From Faecalicatena_A orotica (GTDB lineage: Bacteria; Bacillota; Clostridia; Lachnospirales; Lachnospiraceae), in the NCBI RefSeq assembly GCF_040545875.1, contig NZ_JBEPMR010000003.1: DNA of 64,000 nt, one strand, 5' to 3'. This document shows positions 23,272 to 32,525 of this stretch, piece by piece; positions within the stretch are counted from its first letter, which is position 1, and each line of letters starts with the position of its first letter. The notes under the pieces were generated by a model, which saw nothing but the letters and a program-made list of their open reading frames with translations, did not search any database and was not told the origin of the DNA. A program made the position numbers and the translations under genes.

Positions 23272-24234
23272 ATGAATGTGAGCGGAAATAAAGTAAACAC
23301 GAATGAGAGCGGCACGAACGAACTGCTGCTTCGAATTGAAGAGAAATATAAAAAACTCAGCAAGGGGCAGAAGCGTCTCGCCAATTATGTCTGTGAAAAT
23401 TATGATAAAGCGGTTTTCCTGACGGCCGCAAAGCTGGGGGAAATTGTCGGTGTCAGTGAGTCCACAGTGGTGCGTTTTGCAACTCAGCTGGGTTACAAGG
23501 GATATCCGGGATTCCAGAAGGCTTTGGAGGAACTGGTCCGTAATAAGCTGAATTCAATCCAGAGAATGGAAGTGACATATGGGCGAATCAGCCAGTCTGA
23601 GATACTGGCAACTGTCCTGCAGTCCGATATAGATAAGATCAAGCTGACACTCGCAGGGATTGACCAGAAGGTCTTTGAACTTGCCATTGACACCATTCTG
23701 AATGCAAAGAGGATCTATGTGATCGGGATCAGAAGCTGTGCGCCGCTGGCGGCATTTTTAAGCTTTTACCTGAATCTGATTTGTGAGAGTGTAACAGCAG
23801 TGAATACAAACAGCTCCAGTGAAATATTTGAGCAGTTGATCCGGATTAATGCGGATGATGTGATCATCGGCATCAGTTTTCCGCGCTATTCCATGCGTAC
23901 CCTGAAAGCACTTGAGTTTGCCAGCAACCGGAAGGCCAAGGTGATTACACTGACAGACAGCGTGCATTCTCCTATGACACTGTATTCTTCCTGCAACCTG
24001 ATTGCCAGAAGTGATATGGCGTCTATCGTGGATTCCCTTGTGGCACCCCTCAGTGTTGTGAATGCGCTCGTGGTGGCCCTCTGTATGAAGAAGCAGAAGG
24101 AAGTCGTCACCACGCTTGAGACACTGGAAGAGATATGGGATGAGTACCAGGTGTACAGTGGTGATGAGCTGAACCATGTCAACGATAAACTTCCTGTTGT
24201 GCCGGAAAATTTGGAAGGGAAGACAGATGAGTAA
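23272..24234 (+). CDS. MurR/RpiR-family transcriptional regulator
   Basis: About 320 residues: an N-terminal HTH_6 domain (LLLRIEEKYKKLSKGQKRLA, then VSESTVVRFATQLGYKGY) and a C-terminal SIS sugar-isomerase domain (VIGIRSCAPLAAFLSFYL, IGISFPRYSMRTL) that normally senses a phosphosugar. The target is unknown; no sugar genes are nearby. The frame is open to 23209, upstream of the promoter. ATG 23272 or GTG 23278 (AGAGGA six bases before it) are the realistic starts. The end overlaps the flavoprotein gene by eight bases, so these two are coupled. Confidence 0.85.
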   Translation: MNVSGNKVNTNESGTNELLLRIEEKYKKLSKGQKRLANYVCENYDKAVFLTAAKLGEIVGVSESTVVRFATQLGYKGYPGFQKALEELVRNKLNSIQRMEVTYGRISQSEILATVLQSDIDKIKLTLAGIDQKVFELAIDTILNAKRIYVIGIRSCAPLAAFLSFYLNLICESVTAVNTNSSSEIFEQLIRINADDVIIGISFPRYSMRTLKALEFASNRKAKVITLTDSVHSPMTLYSSCNLIARSDMASIVDSLVAPLSVVNALVVALCMKKQKEVVTTLETLEEIWDEYQVYSGDELNHVNDKLPVVPENLEGKTDE

Positions 24235-25453
24235 AATACAGATTATAGGCGGCGGCGCCGCAGGAATGATGGCAGGGATATTTGCCGCAAGGAACGGGCA
24301 TGAGGTCCATATATATGAAAAAAACGAAAAGCTTGGAAAGAAACTCTTTATTACGGGGAAGGGGCGCTGCAATATAACGAATGCCGGTGACATGGACACT
24401 CTTTTTGCGTCTGTGATGACAAATCCGAAGTTTCTTTATAGTGGTTTTTACAGCTTTACAAATGAACAGGCAATCCATTTTTTTGAAGAATTAGGCGTGA
24501 AAACAAAAGTTGAACGGGGGAACAGGGTATTTCCCCAGTCTGACCATTCCTCGGATGTTATCGGGGCTATGCAAAGAGAACTTAAAAGGCTGCACACACA
24601 GATCCACCTGCACTGTAATGTGAAGGAAATACGGGTAAAAGACGGCTGTTATCACAGTCTGCTTCTTTCTGACGGAAAGGAATTGGAAGGAGATGCCTGT
24701 ATCGTTGCGACAGGGGGAGTCTCATATCCGGCTACGGGGTCTACCGGGGACGGCTATCGTTTTGCCAGAGAGTCAGGACACCGTGTCACAGAGCTTCTGC
24801 CTTCTCTTGTGCCGGTCGAGGCTAAAGAGGATGATGTGAAGGCTTTACAAGGTCTTTCCCTTCGCAATGTGAATGCCCGCATCTATGACGGGAAAAAGAA
24901 GATATATGAAGAATTCGGCGAAATGCTGTTTACACATTATGGCGTGAGCGGCCCGGTTATCATCAGTGCCAGCAGTGTGATAGGGAAGGCCTTAAAAAAG
25001 CGCAGCCTCAGACTTCTGATCGACTTAAAGCCGGCATTGACTTTTGAACAGCTTGATGCAAGAGTGTTGCGGGACTTTGAAGAGAACAGGAATAAGCAGT
25101 TTAAGAATGCAGTAGATAAACTCTTTCCAGCGAAATTAAAGCCGGTGATGATAGAACGCAGCGGGATCGATCCGGAGAAGAAGGTAAATGAGGTCAGCAG
25201 AGAGGAAAGGCAGCATTTTGCTGCCCTGATCAAGAACTTTGAGGTCACCCTTGTGAAACTGAGAGATTTTAAAGAAGCGATTATTACCAAGGGCGGTGTG
25301 GATGTGAAGGAGATTGATCCGGGCACGATGGAATCCAGACTCGTTCCGGGACTGTATTTTATTGGCGAAGTGTTGGATCTGGATGCCCTGACAGGCGGGT
25401 TTAATCTGCAGATTGCATGGTCTACGGCATACCTTGCCGGTATTTCTGTCTAA
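24227..25453 (+). CDS. BaiN/YhiN-family NAD(P)/FAD-dependent oxidoreductase
   Basis: A 408-residue flavoprotein of the HI0933/YhiN family. The N terminus has the dinucleotide-binding GGGAAGMMAGIFAARNG and EKNEKLGKKLFITGKGRCN signature; the C terminus ends GGFNLQIAWSTAYLAG. One family member, BaiN of C. scindens, is reported to reduce bile-acid 3-oxo-delta intermediates, but most relatives are uncharacterised and are found in the yhiN-cmk-ispH-rpsA order, as here. That argues for a general role. GGAAGGGAAGAC precedes ATG 24227; the open frame extends upstream inside the regulator gene. Bile-acid activity should not be assumed. Confidence 0.85.
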   Translation: MSKIQIIGGGAAGMMAGIFAARNGHEVHIYEKNEKLGKKLFITGKGRCNITNAGDMDTLFASVMTNPKFLYSGFYSFTNEQAIHFFEELGVKTKVERGNRVFPQSDHSSDVIGAMQRELKRLHTQIHLHCNVKEIRVKDGCYHSLLLSDGKELEGDACIVATGGVSYPATGSTGDGYRFARESGHRVTELLPSLVPVEAKEDDVKALQGLSLRNVNARIYDGKKKIYEEFGEMLFTHYGVSGPVIISASSVIGKALKKRSLRLLIDLKPALTFEQLDARVLRDFEENRNKQFKNAVDKLFPAKLKPVMIERSGIDPEKKVNEVSREERQHFAALIKNFEVTLVKLRDFKEAIITKGGVDVKEIDPGTMESRLVPGLYFIGEVLDLDALTGGFNLQIAWSTAYLAGISV

Positions 25454-25488
25454 AGCAGAAAGTATACAGGATATAAGGAGGATATATA

Positions 25489-26145
25489 ATGGGATATAAT
25501 GTAGCAATAGACGGACCGGCAGGGGCCGGTAAAAGTACGATTGCAAAACTGGTTGCAAAAGAAAAAGGATATATATATGTAGATACAGGGGCGATGTACC
25601 GCGCTCTTGCGGTTCATTTTCTGGAATGCGGCATTCGTCCGGAGGATACGTTAGGGATCGTTGGAGCCTGTAAAGATGCAGATGTCAGTATTAAATATCA
25701 GGACAATGTCCAGCAGGTTTATTTAAATGGGAAGAATGTAACGTCCAGACTGAGAGAGGAAAGTGTCGGAAATATGGCATCCGTTAGTTCAGCGGTGCCT
25801 AAAGTGCGTGAAAAGCTTCTGGAACTGCAGCGGGGGCTGGCAAGATCGGAAGATGTGATTATGGACGGACGGGATATCGGGACGAATATCCTTCCTGATG
25901 CGGATGTGAAGATTTATCTGACGGCCAGTGTTGCAACACGGGCAAAGAGACGTTATGATGAACTCAGGGAAAAAGGGATCGAATGTGATTATAACGAAAT
26001 CGCCCGAGATATCGAGGAGCGCGACAGAAGGGATATGAGCCGTGAGACTGCCCCTCTTAAACAGGCAGAGGATGCAGTCCTTGTCGACAGTTCTGAGATG
26101 ACGATTGAAGAAGTTGTAAAAGAGATTATCAGACACTGCAGGTAA
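25489..26145 (+). CDS. cmk: Cytidylate kinase
   Basis: A 218-residue P-loop kinase phosphorylating CMP and dCMP with ATP. P-loop GPAGAGKSTIAK (about residues 9-20), YVDTGAMYRA nucleotide-binding segment, MDGRDIGTNILP, and the lid arginines in RDIEERDRRDMSRE are all present. Length matches the short Firmicute form. AAGGAGGA precedes ATG. It is followed by ispH and rpsA, the same order as in many clostridia. A second, distant relative lies at 47389-48036. Confidence 0.95.
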   Translation: MGYNVAIDGPAGAGKSTIAKLVAKEKGYIYVDTGAMYRALAVHFLECGIRPEDTLGIVGACKDADVSIKYQDNVQQVYLNGKNVTSRLREESVGNMASVSSAVPKVREKLLELQRGLARSEDVIMDGRDIGTNILPDADVKIYLTASVATRAKRRYDELREKGIECDYNEIARDIEERDRRDMSRETAPLKQAEDAVLVDSSEMTIEEVVKEIIRHCR

Positions 26146-26197
26146 ATAGGTCGCAGATACGAAATAGTAACAGGCATAAAGCAAGAAAGGGAAAAGG

Positions 26198-27058
26198 ATG
26201 GAAATCATTCGTGCAAAGACGGCGGGCTTCTGTTTTGGCGTCAGACGGGCCGTAGAAACCGTGTATAAACAGTTAGAAAAGAATGGCGGGGAAAACACCG
26301 GCATCTATACCTTTGGCCCGATTATCCACAACGAAGAGGTTGTGAAGGATATGGAGAAAAAAGGGGTCAGGGTGCTCCGGACAGAAGAAGAACTAAAACA
26401 GCTGGAAAAAGGAACCGTAATCATCCGTTCACACGGGGTGGCGGAACAGGTTTACAGGGAGATGGAGGCAAACGGTCTGGAAATTATTGATGCAACCTGT
26501 CCTTTTGTAAAAAAAATCCATAATATTGTAAAAAAAGAGAGCGGCGAAGGAAAACACATCGTGATTATCGGGAACCCGGACCACCCTGAAGTGGAGGGAA
26601 TCCGCGGCTGGGCAGGGGCTGATGTGACCGTCGTACAGACACCTGAAGAGGCTGAAAAATTTTCCGCCGGAGAGGGAAAGAAGGTCTGTATTGTCTCCCA
26701 GACGACATTTAATTACAATAAATTTAAAGAATTAGTTGAAATTCTTTCAAAAAAGAGTTATGATGTAAGTGTTTTAAATACAATCTGCAATGCAACGAAA
26801 GAGCGTCAGACCGAAGCTCGCAGTATTGCGGAAGAGGTGGATGCTATGATAGTGATTGGTGACAAACATAGTTCCAACACCCAGAAGTTATTTGAAATAT
26901 GTCAGAACGCATGTAAAGATACGTACTATATACAGACACTTGACGATTTGGATTTGAATCAATTAGGGTCAGTGGAAACAGTAGGTATTACAGCAGGGGC
27001 ATCCACGCCCAACAATATAATTGAGGAGGTTCAAAATAATGTCAGAATTATCTTTTGA
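26198..27058 (+). CDS. ispH: 4-hydroxy-3-methylbut-2-enyl diphosphate reductase
   Basis: A 286-residue [4Fe-4S] enzyme for the last step of the MEP isoprenoid pathway, giving IPP and DMAPP. Cluster cysteines are in AGFCFGVRRAV, DATCPFVKK and NTICNATKERQ; substrate-binding histidines are in GPIIHNEEVV and IRSHGV; the conserved TAGASTPNN is near the C terminus. GAAAGGGAAAAGG precedes ATG. The gene overlaps rpsA by 20 bases in a different frame; in some clostridia the two are one fused protein. Confidence 0.95.
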   Translation: MEIIRAKTAGFCFGVRRAVETVYKQLEKNGGENTGIYTFGPIIHNEEVVKDMEKKGVRVLRTEEELKQLEKGTVIIRSHGVAEQVYREMEANGLEIIDATCPFVKKIHNIVKKESGEGKHIVIIGNPDHPEVEGIRGWAGADVTVVQTPEEAEKFSAGEGKKVCIVSQTTFNYNKFKELVEILSKKSYDVSVLNTICNATKERQTEARSIAEEVDAMIVIGDKHSSNTQKLFEICQNACKDTYYIQTLDDLDLNQLGSVETVGITAGASTPNNIIEEVQNNVRIIF

Positions 27059-28118
27059 ACAAATGTTAGACGAATCATTTAAAACAATTCACAACGGAGA
27101 GGTAGTAGATGGGACAGTCATTGACGTGAAGCCGGACGAGATTATCCTGAATATCGGATGTAAAGCGGATGGTATCATATCTAAGAGTGAGTATTCCAAC
27201 GATCAGTCATTAGATCTGACAACTGTTGTAAAAGTTGGTGATCCGATGACAGTGAAGGTATTAAAGGTGAACGACGGCGAAGGCCAGATGTTGCTGACTT
27301 ATAAGAGACTTGCTGCTGAAAAGGGAAATGAGAGGTTAAGAGAGGCTTATGAGAACAAAGAAGTTCTGAAGGCTACAGTAACTCAGATCCTTGGTGGTGG
27401 ATTATGTGCGACAGTTGAAGAAGCACGTGTATTCATTCCGGCAAGCCTTGTTTCTGATTCTTATGAGAAGGACCTGAGCAAATATGAAGGCCAGGAGATT
27501 GAATTTGTAATCAGCGAATTCAACCCGAGAAGAAACCGCGTGATCGGTGACAGAAGACAGCTTCTCGTTGCAGAGAGAGCAGAGAGACAGAAAGAGTTGT
27601 TTGCTAAGCTGCAGATTGGCGATACAATTGAAGGAACTGTTAAGAATGTAACAGACTTTGGAGCATTTATTGACCTCGGCGGTGTTGACGGACTGTTACA
27701 TATCTCTGAGATGTCATGGGGAAGAGTTGAGAATCCTAAGAAAGTCTTCCAGGTTGGAGATGTGTTAAAAGTTCTTGTAAAAGACATCAATGATACAAAG
27801 GTTGCACTCAGCCTGAAGTTCCCGGAGACGAATCCGTGGGCTAATGCTACAGAGGATTTTGCAGTAGGCACAGTTATTACAGGAAAAGTTGCACGTATGA
27901 CAGATTTCGGAGCATTTGTTGAGCTTGCGCCGGGAGTTGACGCACTGCTTCACGTTTCCCAGATTTCGAGGGCACATGTTGAGAAACCGTCTGATGTACT
28001 TTCTATCGGACAGGAAATTACGGCTAAGATTGTGGACCTGAATGAGGCAGATAAGAAGATCAGCCTGAGCATGAAGGCTCTGGAAGAGCCTGAGGCACAG
28101 GAGTATACAGAAGAGTAG
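27039..28118 (+). CDS. rpsA: 30S ribosomal protein S1-like protein with four S1 domains
   Basis: A 359-residue RNA-binding protein with four S1 domains (about residues 17-87, 105-172, 191-258 and 276-344); the third and fourth carry the best VTDFGAFIDLGGVDGLLHIS-type motifs. S1 helps mRNA bind to the ribosome; the short four-domain clostridial form may have more limited duties. GAGGAGG precedes ATG 27039, which lies within the end of ispH. The frame is open to 27021, but that start has no ribosome binding site. Strong terminator after the gene. Confidence 0.92.
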   Translation: MSELSFEQMLDESFKTIHNGEVVDGTVIDVKPDEIILNIGCKADGIISKSEYSNDQSLDLTTVVKVGDPMTVKVLKVNDGEGQMLLTYKRLAAEKGNERLREAYENKEVLKATVTQILGGGLCATVEEARVFIPASLVSDSYEKDLSKYEGQEIEFVISEFNPRRNRVIGDRRQLLVAERAERQKELFAKLQIGDTIEGTVKNVTDFGAFIDLGGVDGLLHISEMSWGRVENPKKVFQVGDVLKVLVKDINDTKVALSLKFPETNPWANATEDFAVGTVITGKVARMTDFGAFVELAPGVDALLHVSQISRAHVEKPSDVLSIGQEITAKIVDLNEADKKISLSMKALEEPEAQEYTEE

Positions 28119-28149
28119 TATATGTTTTAACATCTATATGGGACTTTGA

Positions 28150-28181
28150 GATAGAGGCTGACAAGCCTCTATCTTTGTTTT
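28150..28181 (+). terminator. Terminator of the cmk-ispH-rpsA transcript
   Basis: Perfect 10-bp stem (28150-28159 with 28164-28173), loop GACA, then TTTGTTTT. Confidence 0.93.
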
Positions 28182-28311
28182 GTGGTAAATGTTAAAAAAA
28201 CGACAAGATGTATGGATTTATGTGCAATAAAATATGTGAATTTACTGGATTTTGCATACAATTTTTAGTACAATACTATTATTGCGATAAGAGAAAGGAA
28301 GGTAGTAAAGA

Positions 28312-29631
28312 ATGGGACTTTTAACTTTTAAAGGCGGAATACATCCAAATGACGGTAAAAGTCTGGCAAAGGATCAGGCGATTGCAGAAGTACTGCCGAA
28401 AGGCGATTTGGTATATCCGCTTTCACAGCATATCGGTGCCCCTGCAAGTCCGGTTGTACAAAAGGGCGACCATGTGTTAAAAGGCCAGAAGATTGCTGAA
28501 GCTGGCGGATTTGTTTCCGCACCAGTTTATGCGTCTGTTTCAGGTACTGTCAAAGGCCTGGAAAAGCATTTCAATCCGACAGGGAGCAAAGTGGATTGTA
28601 TCGTAATTGAAAACGATGGGGAATATGCAGAGGTAGAGTATCCTGAAGTGAAGCCGCTTAATGAGCTTACGAAGGAAGAAGTCATCAAAATGATCGGTGA
28701 TGCCGGAATTGTCGGAATGGGTGGTGCCGGATTCCCTACAAGAGTGAAGCTTTCTCCGAAAGAACCTGACAAGATTGAATATATCATAGCGAACTGTGCA
28801 GAATGCGAACCGTACATAACAGCAGACTACCGGAGAATGTTAGAGAATACAGAAGAGCTGGTAAGTGGTATGAGGGTTATATTATCCTTGTTTGAAAATG
28901 CAAAAGGTATATTCGGTGTAGAAGACAATAAAAAGGACTGTATTGAGAAATTAAAAGAGGCAGTTAAGGATGAACCGCGTATGGAGGTCAATGTGCTGCA
29001 GACGAAATATCCGCAGGGGGCTGAGCGCCAGCTGATCTACGCGGTAACGAAGCGTGCCATAAATTCTGCGATGCTTCCGGCTGATGCGGGCTGTATCGTG
29101 GATAACGTGGAGACTCTTGTGAGCATCCATCGTGCCGTGGTAGAAGGAAAACCTCTTATGGAGCGTGTCGTGACAGTCAGCGGTAATGCGGTTGCAAAGC
29201 CAGGCAACTTCAGGGTACTTTTAGGAACGAACCAGCAGGAGCTTGTTGAGGCTGCCGGCGGGTTTAAGACAGAGCCGAAGAAAGTGATTTCAGGCGGCCC
29301 GATGATGGGATTTGCAATGATGACCCTGGATACCCCGGTCACAAAGACATCTTCCTCCATCCTTGGATTTACAGAGGATGAAGTGGAGAAGGCAAAACCA
29401 GGTCCCTGCATCAACTGCGGACGGTGTGTGGAAATATGCCCGAGCAGAATTATTCCGTCCAGACTTGCGGATTATGCGGAGAGACACGATGAAGAGACCT
29501 TTACTGCACAGAACGGACTGGAGTGTGTGGAATGCGGTTCCTGCAGTTATGTCTGTCCGGCAAAAAGACCGCTGAAGCAGTCAATTGGTTCTATGCGCAA
29601 GATTGCTCTCGCGAACAGAAAGAAAAAATAA
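28312..29631 (+). CDS. rnfC: Rnf complex subunit C
   Basis: A 439-residue peripheral subunit of the Rnf complex (ferredoxin:NAD+ oxidoreductase coupled to ion export), holding the NADH/FMN site and two [4Fe-4S] clusters. GGAGFPTRVKL is the nucleotide-binding glycine region (about 144-155). CINCGRCVEICP and CVECGSCSYVCP near the C terminus bind the clusters. It is first in the order C-D-G-E-A-B, the usual clostridial order. GAAAGGAAGG precedes ATG. No clear consensus promoter was found; TTGCAT/TACTAT near 28252-28279 is a weak candidate. Confidence 0.95.
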   Translation: MGLLTFKGGIHPNDGKSLAKDQAIAEVLPKGDLVYPLSQHIGAPASPVVQKGDHVLKGQKIAEAGGFVSAPVYASVSGTVKGLEKHFNPTGSKVDCIVIENDGEYAEVEYPEVKPLNELTKEEVIKMIGDAGIVGMGGAGFPTRVKLSPKEPDKIEYIIANCAECEPYITADYRRMLENTEELVSGMRVILSLFENAKGIFGVEDNKKDCIEKLKEAVKDEPRMEVNVLQTKYPQGAERQLIYAVTKRAINSAMLPADAGCIVDNVETLVSIHRAVVEGKPLMERVVTVSGNAVAKPGNFRVLLGTNQQELVEAAGGFKTEPKKVISGGPMMGFAMMTLDTPVTKTSSSILGFTEDEVEKAKPGPCINCGRCVEICPSRIIPSRLADYAERHDEETFTAQNGLECVECGSCSYVCPAKRPLKQSIGSMRKIALANRKKK

Positions 29632-29650
29632 CGAAAGAGGTGAATCAAAA

Positions 29651-30583
29651 GTGAACGAGAATTATAACATATCATCTTCACCGCATATACGAGACAAGGC
29701 AACCACAAGCAATATCATGCTGTATGTTGTGATTGCGCTTCTGCCGGCAACAATCTTTGGAATCTATAATTTCAGACACGAAAATGCATGGCTTCTGGTT
29801 GCAGTTACGACGGGAACTGCGGTGTTGACTGAGTACTTATATGAGAGGCTGATGCATAAGCCGATCACAATCAAAGATTTCAGTGCGGTTGTCACAGGAC
29901 TTTTGCTGGCATTGAATCTGCCGCCGACACTCCCGTTATGGATGGGGGCGCTTGGTTCCGTATTTGCTATCATAGTGGTAAAACAGCTTTTTGGCGGCCT
30001 GGGGCAGAACTTTATGAACCCGGCACTGGGAGCGAGATGTTTCCTGCTTATTTCTTTTACGGGGCGTATGACCTACTTTGTATATGATGGTGTCACAGGC
30101 GCAACACCGCTTGCACAGCTCAAAGCGGGTGAGGCAGTGAACACAATGGATATGCTGATGGGGAATATCCGTGGTACGATTGGTGAGACTTCCGTGCTTG
30201 CAATCATGATTGGTGCCATGTTCCTTCTTCTGATGGGGATTATTGATTTAAGGATACCCGGTACATATCTTGTAACATTTGTCATTTTCATTACGATTTT
30301 CGGCGGACACGGGCTTGACCCGCAGTACATCACCGCACATCTCTGCGGAGGCGGCCTGATGCTGGGGGCATGGTTCATGGCTACGGATTATGTTACTTCG
30401 CCTATTACAAAACGGGGGCAGATTGTATATGGTGTCTGTTTAGGTCTATTGACCGGTCTTTTCAGACTGTTTGGCGGATCGGCAGAGGGTGTGTCTTATG
30501 CGATCATCATCAGTAACCTTTTAGTACCGCTGATCGAAAAGGTTACTCTTCCAAAACCATTCGGTAAAGGAGGAGAAAAATAA
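29651..30583 (+). CDS. rnfD: Rnf complex subunit D
   Basis: A 310-residue membrane subunit with about nine helices, part of the ion path. It carries the covalent-FMN motif GVTGATPLAQ (threonine of the TGAT), the target of the ApbE transferase encoded at 33429-34406. The GTG start at 29651 follows AAAGAGGTGA; the frame is open to 29585 inside rnfC, but that start lacks a ribosome binding site. It ends in TAATG, overlapping rnfG by one base. Confidence 0.93.
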   Translation: MNENYNISSSPHIRDKATTSNIMLYVVIALLPATIFGIYNFRHENAWLLVAVTTGTAVLTEYLYERLMHKPITIKDFSAVVTGLLLALNLPPTLPLWMGALGSVFAIIVVKQLFGGLGQNFMNPALGARCFLLISFTGRMTYFVYDGVTGATPLAQLKAGEAVNTMDMLMGNIRGTIGETSVLAIMIGAMFLLLMGIIDLRIPGTYLVTFVIFITIFGGHGLDPQYITAHLCGGGLMLGAWFMATDYVTSPITKRGQIVYGVCLGLLTGLFRLFGGSAEGVSYAIIISNLLVPLIEKVTLPKPFGKGGEK

Positions 30584-31197
30584 TGAATAAAATAGTAAAG
30601 AACACATTGATACTCACGATAATTACTCTGGTCGCAGGAACACTTCTGGGCCTCGTCTATGAAGTGACAAAAGCTCCTATCGCCAAGGCGCAGGAGAATG
30701 CAAAGCAGGAAGCGTATAAGACGGTCCTTGCAGATGCGGCTGTATTTGAAGAGTATGCGGATTTTAATGAAAATGAGGCGGCCAAAGTGTTAAAAGAAGG
30801 CGGCTATACAGGGGATGACATCACAGAAGTAGCCGTAGCAAAAGACGAGAACGGCGAAGATTTGGGATATGTTGTGACTGTAACTTCTCATGAGGGTTAC
30901 GGCGGGGATATCAAGATTTCTGTCGGAATCTTAAGCGACGGTACTGTGAAGGGAATCGAGATGCTTTCGATCAGTGAAACAGCCGGACTTGGTATGAAAT
31001 CCACGGAACCTGCGTTTAAGGACCAGTTCAAGGATAAGCAGGTCGAAAAGTTTTCCTATACAAAGACCGGTGAGAAGGGCGATGACAAGATTGATGCGCT
31101 CAGTGGCGCCACAATCACGACAAACGCCGTAACGAATGCGGTAGACTCTGCCCTGGTATATTTTCAGAATGTGTTAGGAGGTAGTGTCAATGAATAA
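30583..31197 (+). CDS. rnfG: Rnf complex subunit G
   Basis: A 204-residue subunit with one N-terminal membrane anchor (about residues 7-27) and an extracytoplasmic FMN-binding domain. The flavinylation site is in DALSGATITT near residue 168. Upstream, TAGLGMKSTEP is also conserved. It passes electrons between membrane subunits. AGGAGGAG precedes ATG 30583. Its end overlaps rnfE by eight bases. Confidence 0.95.
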   Translation: MNKIVKNTLILTIITLVAGTLLGLVYEVTKAPIAKAQENAKQEAYKTVLADAAVFEEYADFNENEAAKVLKEGGYTGDDITEVAVAKDENGEDLGYVVTVTSHEGYGGDIKISVGILSDGTVKGIEMLSISETAGLGMKSTEPAFKDQFKDKQVEKFSYTKTGEKGDDKIDALSGATITTNAVTNAVDSALVYFQNVLGGSVNE

Positions 31198-31924
31198 GTA
31201 TACGGAAAGACTGTATAACGGTCTGATCAAAGAAAACCCTACCTTCGTGCTGATGCTTGGTATGTGTCCTACACTGGCGGTTACAACGTCGGCGATCAAT
31301 GGAATCGGTATGGGACTCTCAACAACAGTTGTACTTGTATTATCCAATATGCTAATATCCATGCTGAGGAAGATTATCCCGGATTCCGTCAGAATGCCTG
31401 CATTTATCGTTGTCGTGGCATCCTTTGTAACGATGGTGCAGTTCCTGTTGGAAGGATTCGTCCCGAGTCTCTATGATTCACTGGGAATCTATATCCCTTT
31501 GATCGTTGTTAACTGTATTATCCTTGGAAGGGCCGAAAGCTATGCATCTAAGAATCCTGTTTTGCCATCCATATTTGACGGAATTGGTATGGGACTTGGA
31601 TTTACGGTAGGTCTCACGGCAATTGGCCTTGTAAGAGAAATTATTGGTTCAGGAAAGGCATTCAACTTCCAGATCCTGCCAACATCCTATGAACCGGTCA
31701 CAATCTTTATTCTGGCGCCCGGCGCGTTCTTCGTGCTTGCAGCCTTGACTGCCCTGCAGAACAAGTTCAAGAAGAAAGCGGCAGAAAAGGGTGATCCAAT
31801 CGCTGAAAAGATCGGCTGCGGATCAGGATGTGCAACATGCGGGAAGAAAGAGACCTGCGGAGGTTCAATGTTTATAGATGTGACCCCGGAATCAAAGAAA
31901 ACAGCAAAAAATGAGAAGGAATAG
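31190..31924 (+). CDS. rnfE: Rnf complex subunit E with a cysteine-rich tail
   Basis: A 244-residue membrane subunit with six helices. RnfE and RnfA together hold an Fe-S cluster in the membrane core and form the ion channel; the conserved cysteine in GMCPTLAVTTSA is present. Unlike the basic form, a C-terminal tail adds four cysteines (about 210, 214, 217 and 223; C-x3-C-x2-C-x5-C) and a charged end. AGGAGG lies eight bases before ATG 31190; a GTG at 31184 is in frame but badly spaced. Confidence 0.93.
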   Translation: MNKYTERLYNGLIKENPTFVLMLGMCPTLAVTTSAINGIGMGLSTTVVLVLSNMLISMLRKIIPDSVRMPAFIVVVASFVTMVQFLLEGFVPSLYDSLGIYIPLIVVNCIILGRAESYASKNPVLPSIFDGIGMGLGFTVGLTAIGLVREIIGSGKAFNFQILPTSYEPVTIFILAPGAFFVLAALTALQNKFKKKAAEKGDPIAEKIGCGSGCATCGKKETCGGSMFIDVTPESKKTAKNEKE

Positions 31925-31937
31925 GAGGAGAGTGTAG

Positions 31938-32513
31938 ATGAAAGAACTACTTTTAATTGCAGTTGGCGCTGCATTCGTGAATAACGTTGTACTCAGCCAG
32001 TTCCTTGGAATCTGTCCGTTCCTCGGTGTTTCTAAAAATGTAAAGACCGCAGGCGGTATGGGCGGTGCTGTTATTTTCGTTATTACAATTGCATCATTTG
32101 TAACAAGTTTAATTTATAAATTCATCCTTGTGCCGGCAAATTTTGAATATTTACAGACGATCGTCTTCATTCTTGTTATTGCGGCGCTTGTACAGTTTGT
32201 AGAGATGTTCCTGAAAAAGGCGATGCCGCCTTTGTATAATGCGCTTGGTGTTTACCTGCCGCTGATCACAACAAACTGTGCAGTGCTCGGTGTCGCGCTG
32301 ACAAATGTCCAGAAAACATACAGTATTCTGGAAGGCGTGATTAACGGGATTGCAACAGCATTTGGTTTCCTTGTGGCGATCGTGCTGATGGCAGGTATCC
32401 GTGAGAAGATAGAGCACAATGATATCACGGAATCGTTTCAGGGAACTCCGATTGTCCTTGTAACTGCGGGACTGATGGCAATTGCATTTTTCGGATTTTC
32501 AGGATTAATTTAG
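31938..32513 (+). CDS. rnfA: Rnf complex subunit A
   Basis: A 191-residue membrane subunit with six helices, related to RnfE and arranged in the opposite orientation. The cysteine motif GICPFLGVSKNV (N-terminal half) and NCAVLGVAL (centre) are as in other RnfA. AGGAGGAG precedes ATG; 13 bases separate it from rnfE. Full length. Confidence 0.95.
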   Translation: MKELLLIAVGAAFVNNVVLSQFLGICPFLGVSKNVKTAGGMGGAVIFVITIASFVTSLIYKFILVPANFEYLQTIVFILVIAALVQFVEMFLKKAMPPLYNALGVYLPLITTNCAVLGVALTNVQKTYSILEGVINGIATAFGFLVAIVLMAGIREKIEHNDITESFQGTPIVLVTAGLMAIAFFGFSGLI

Positions 32514-32525
32514 GAGGGAAGAAAC

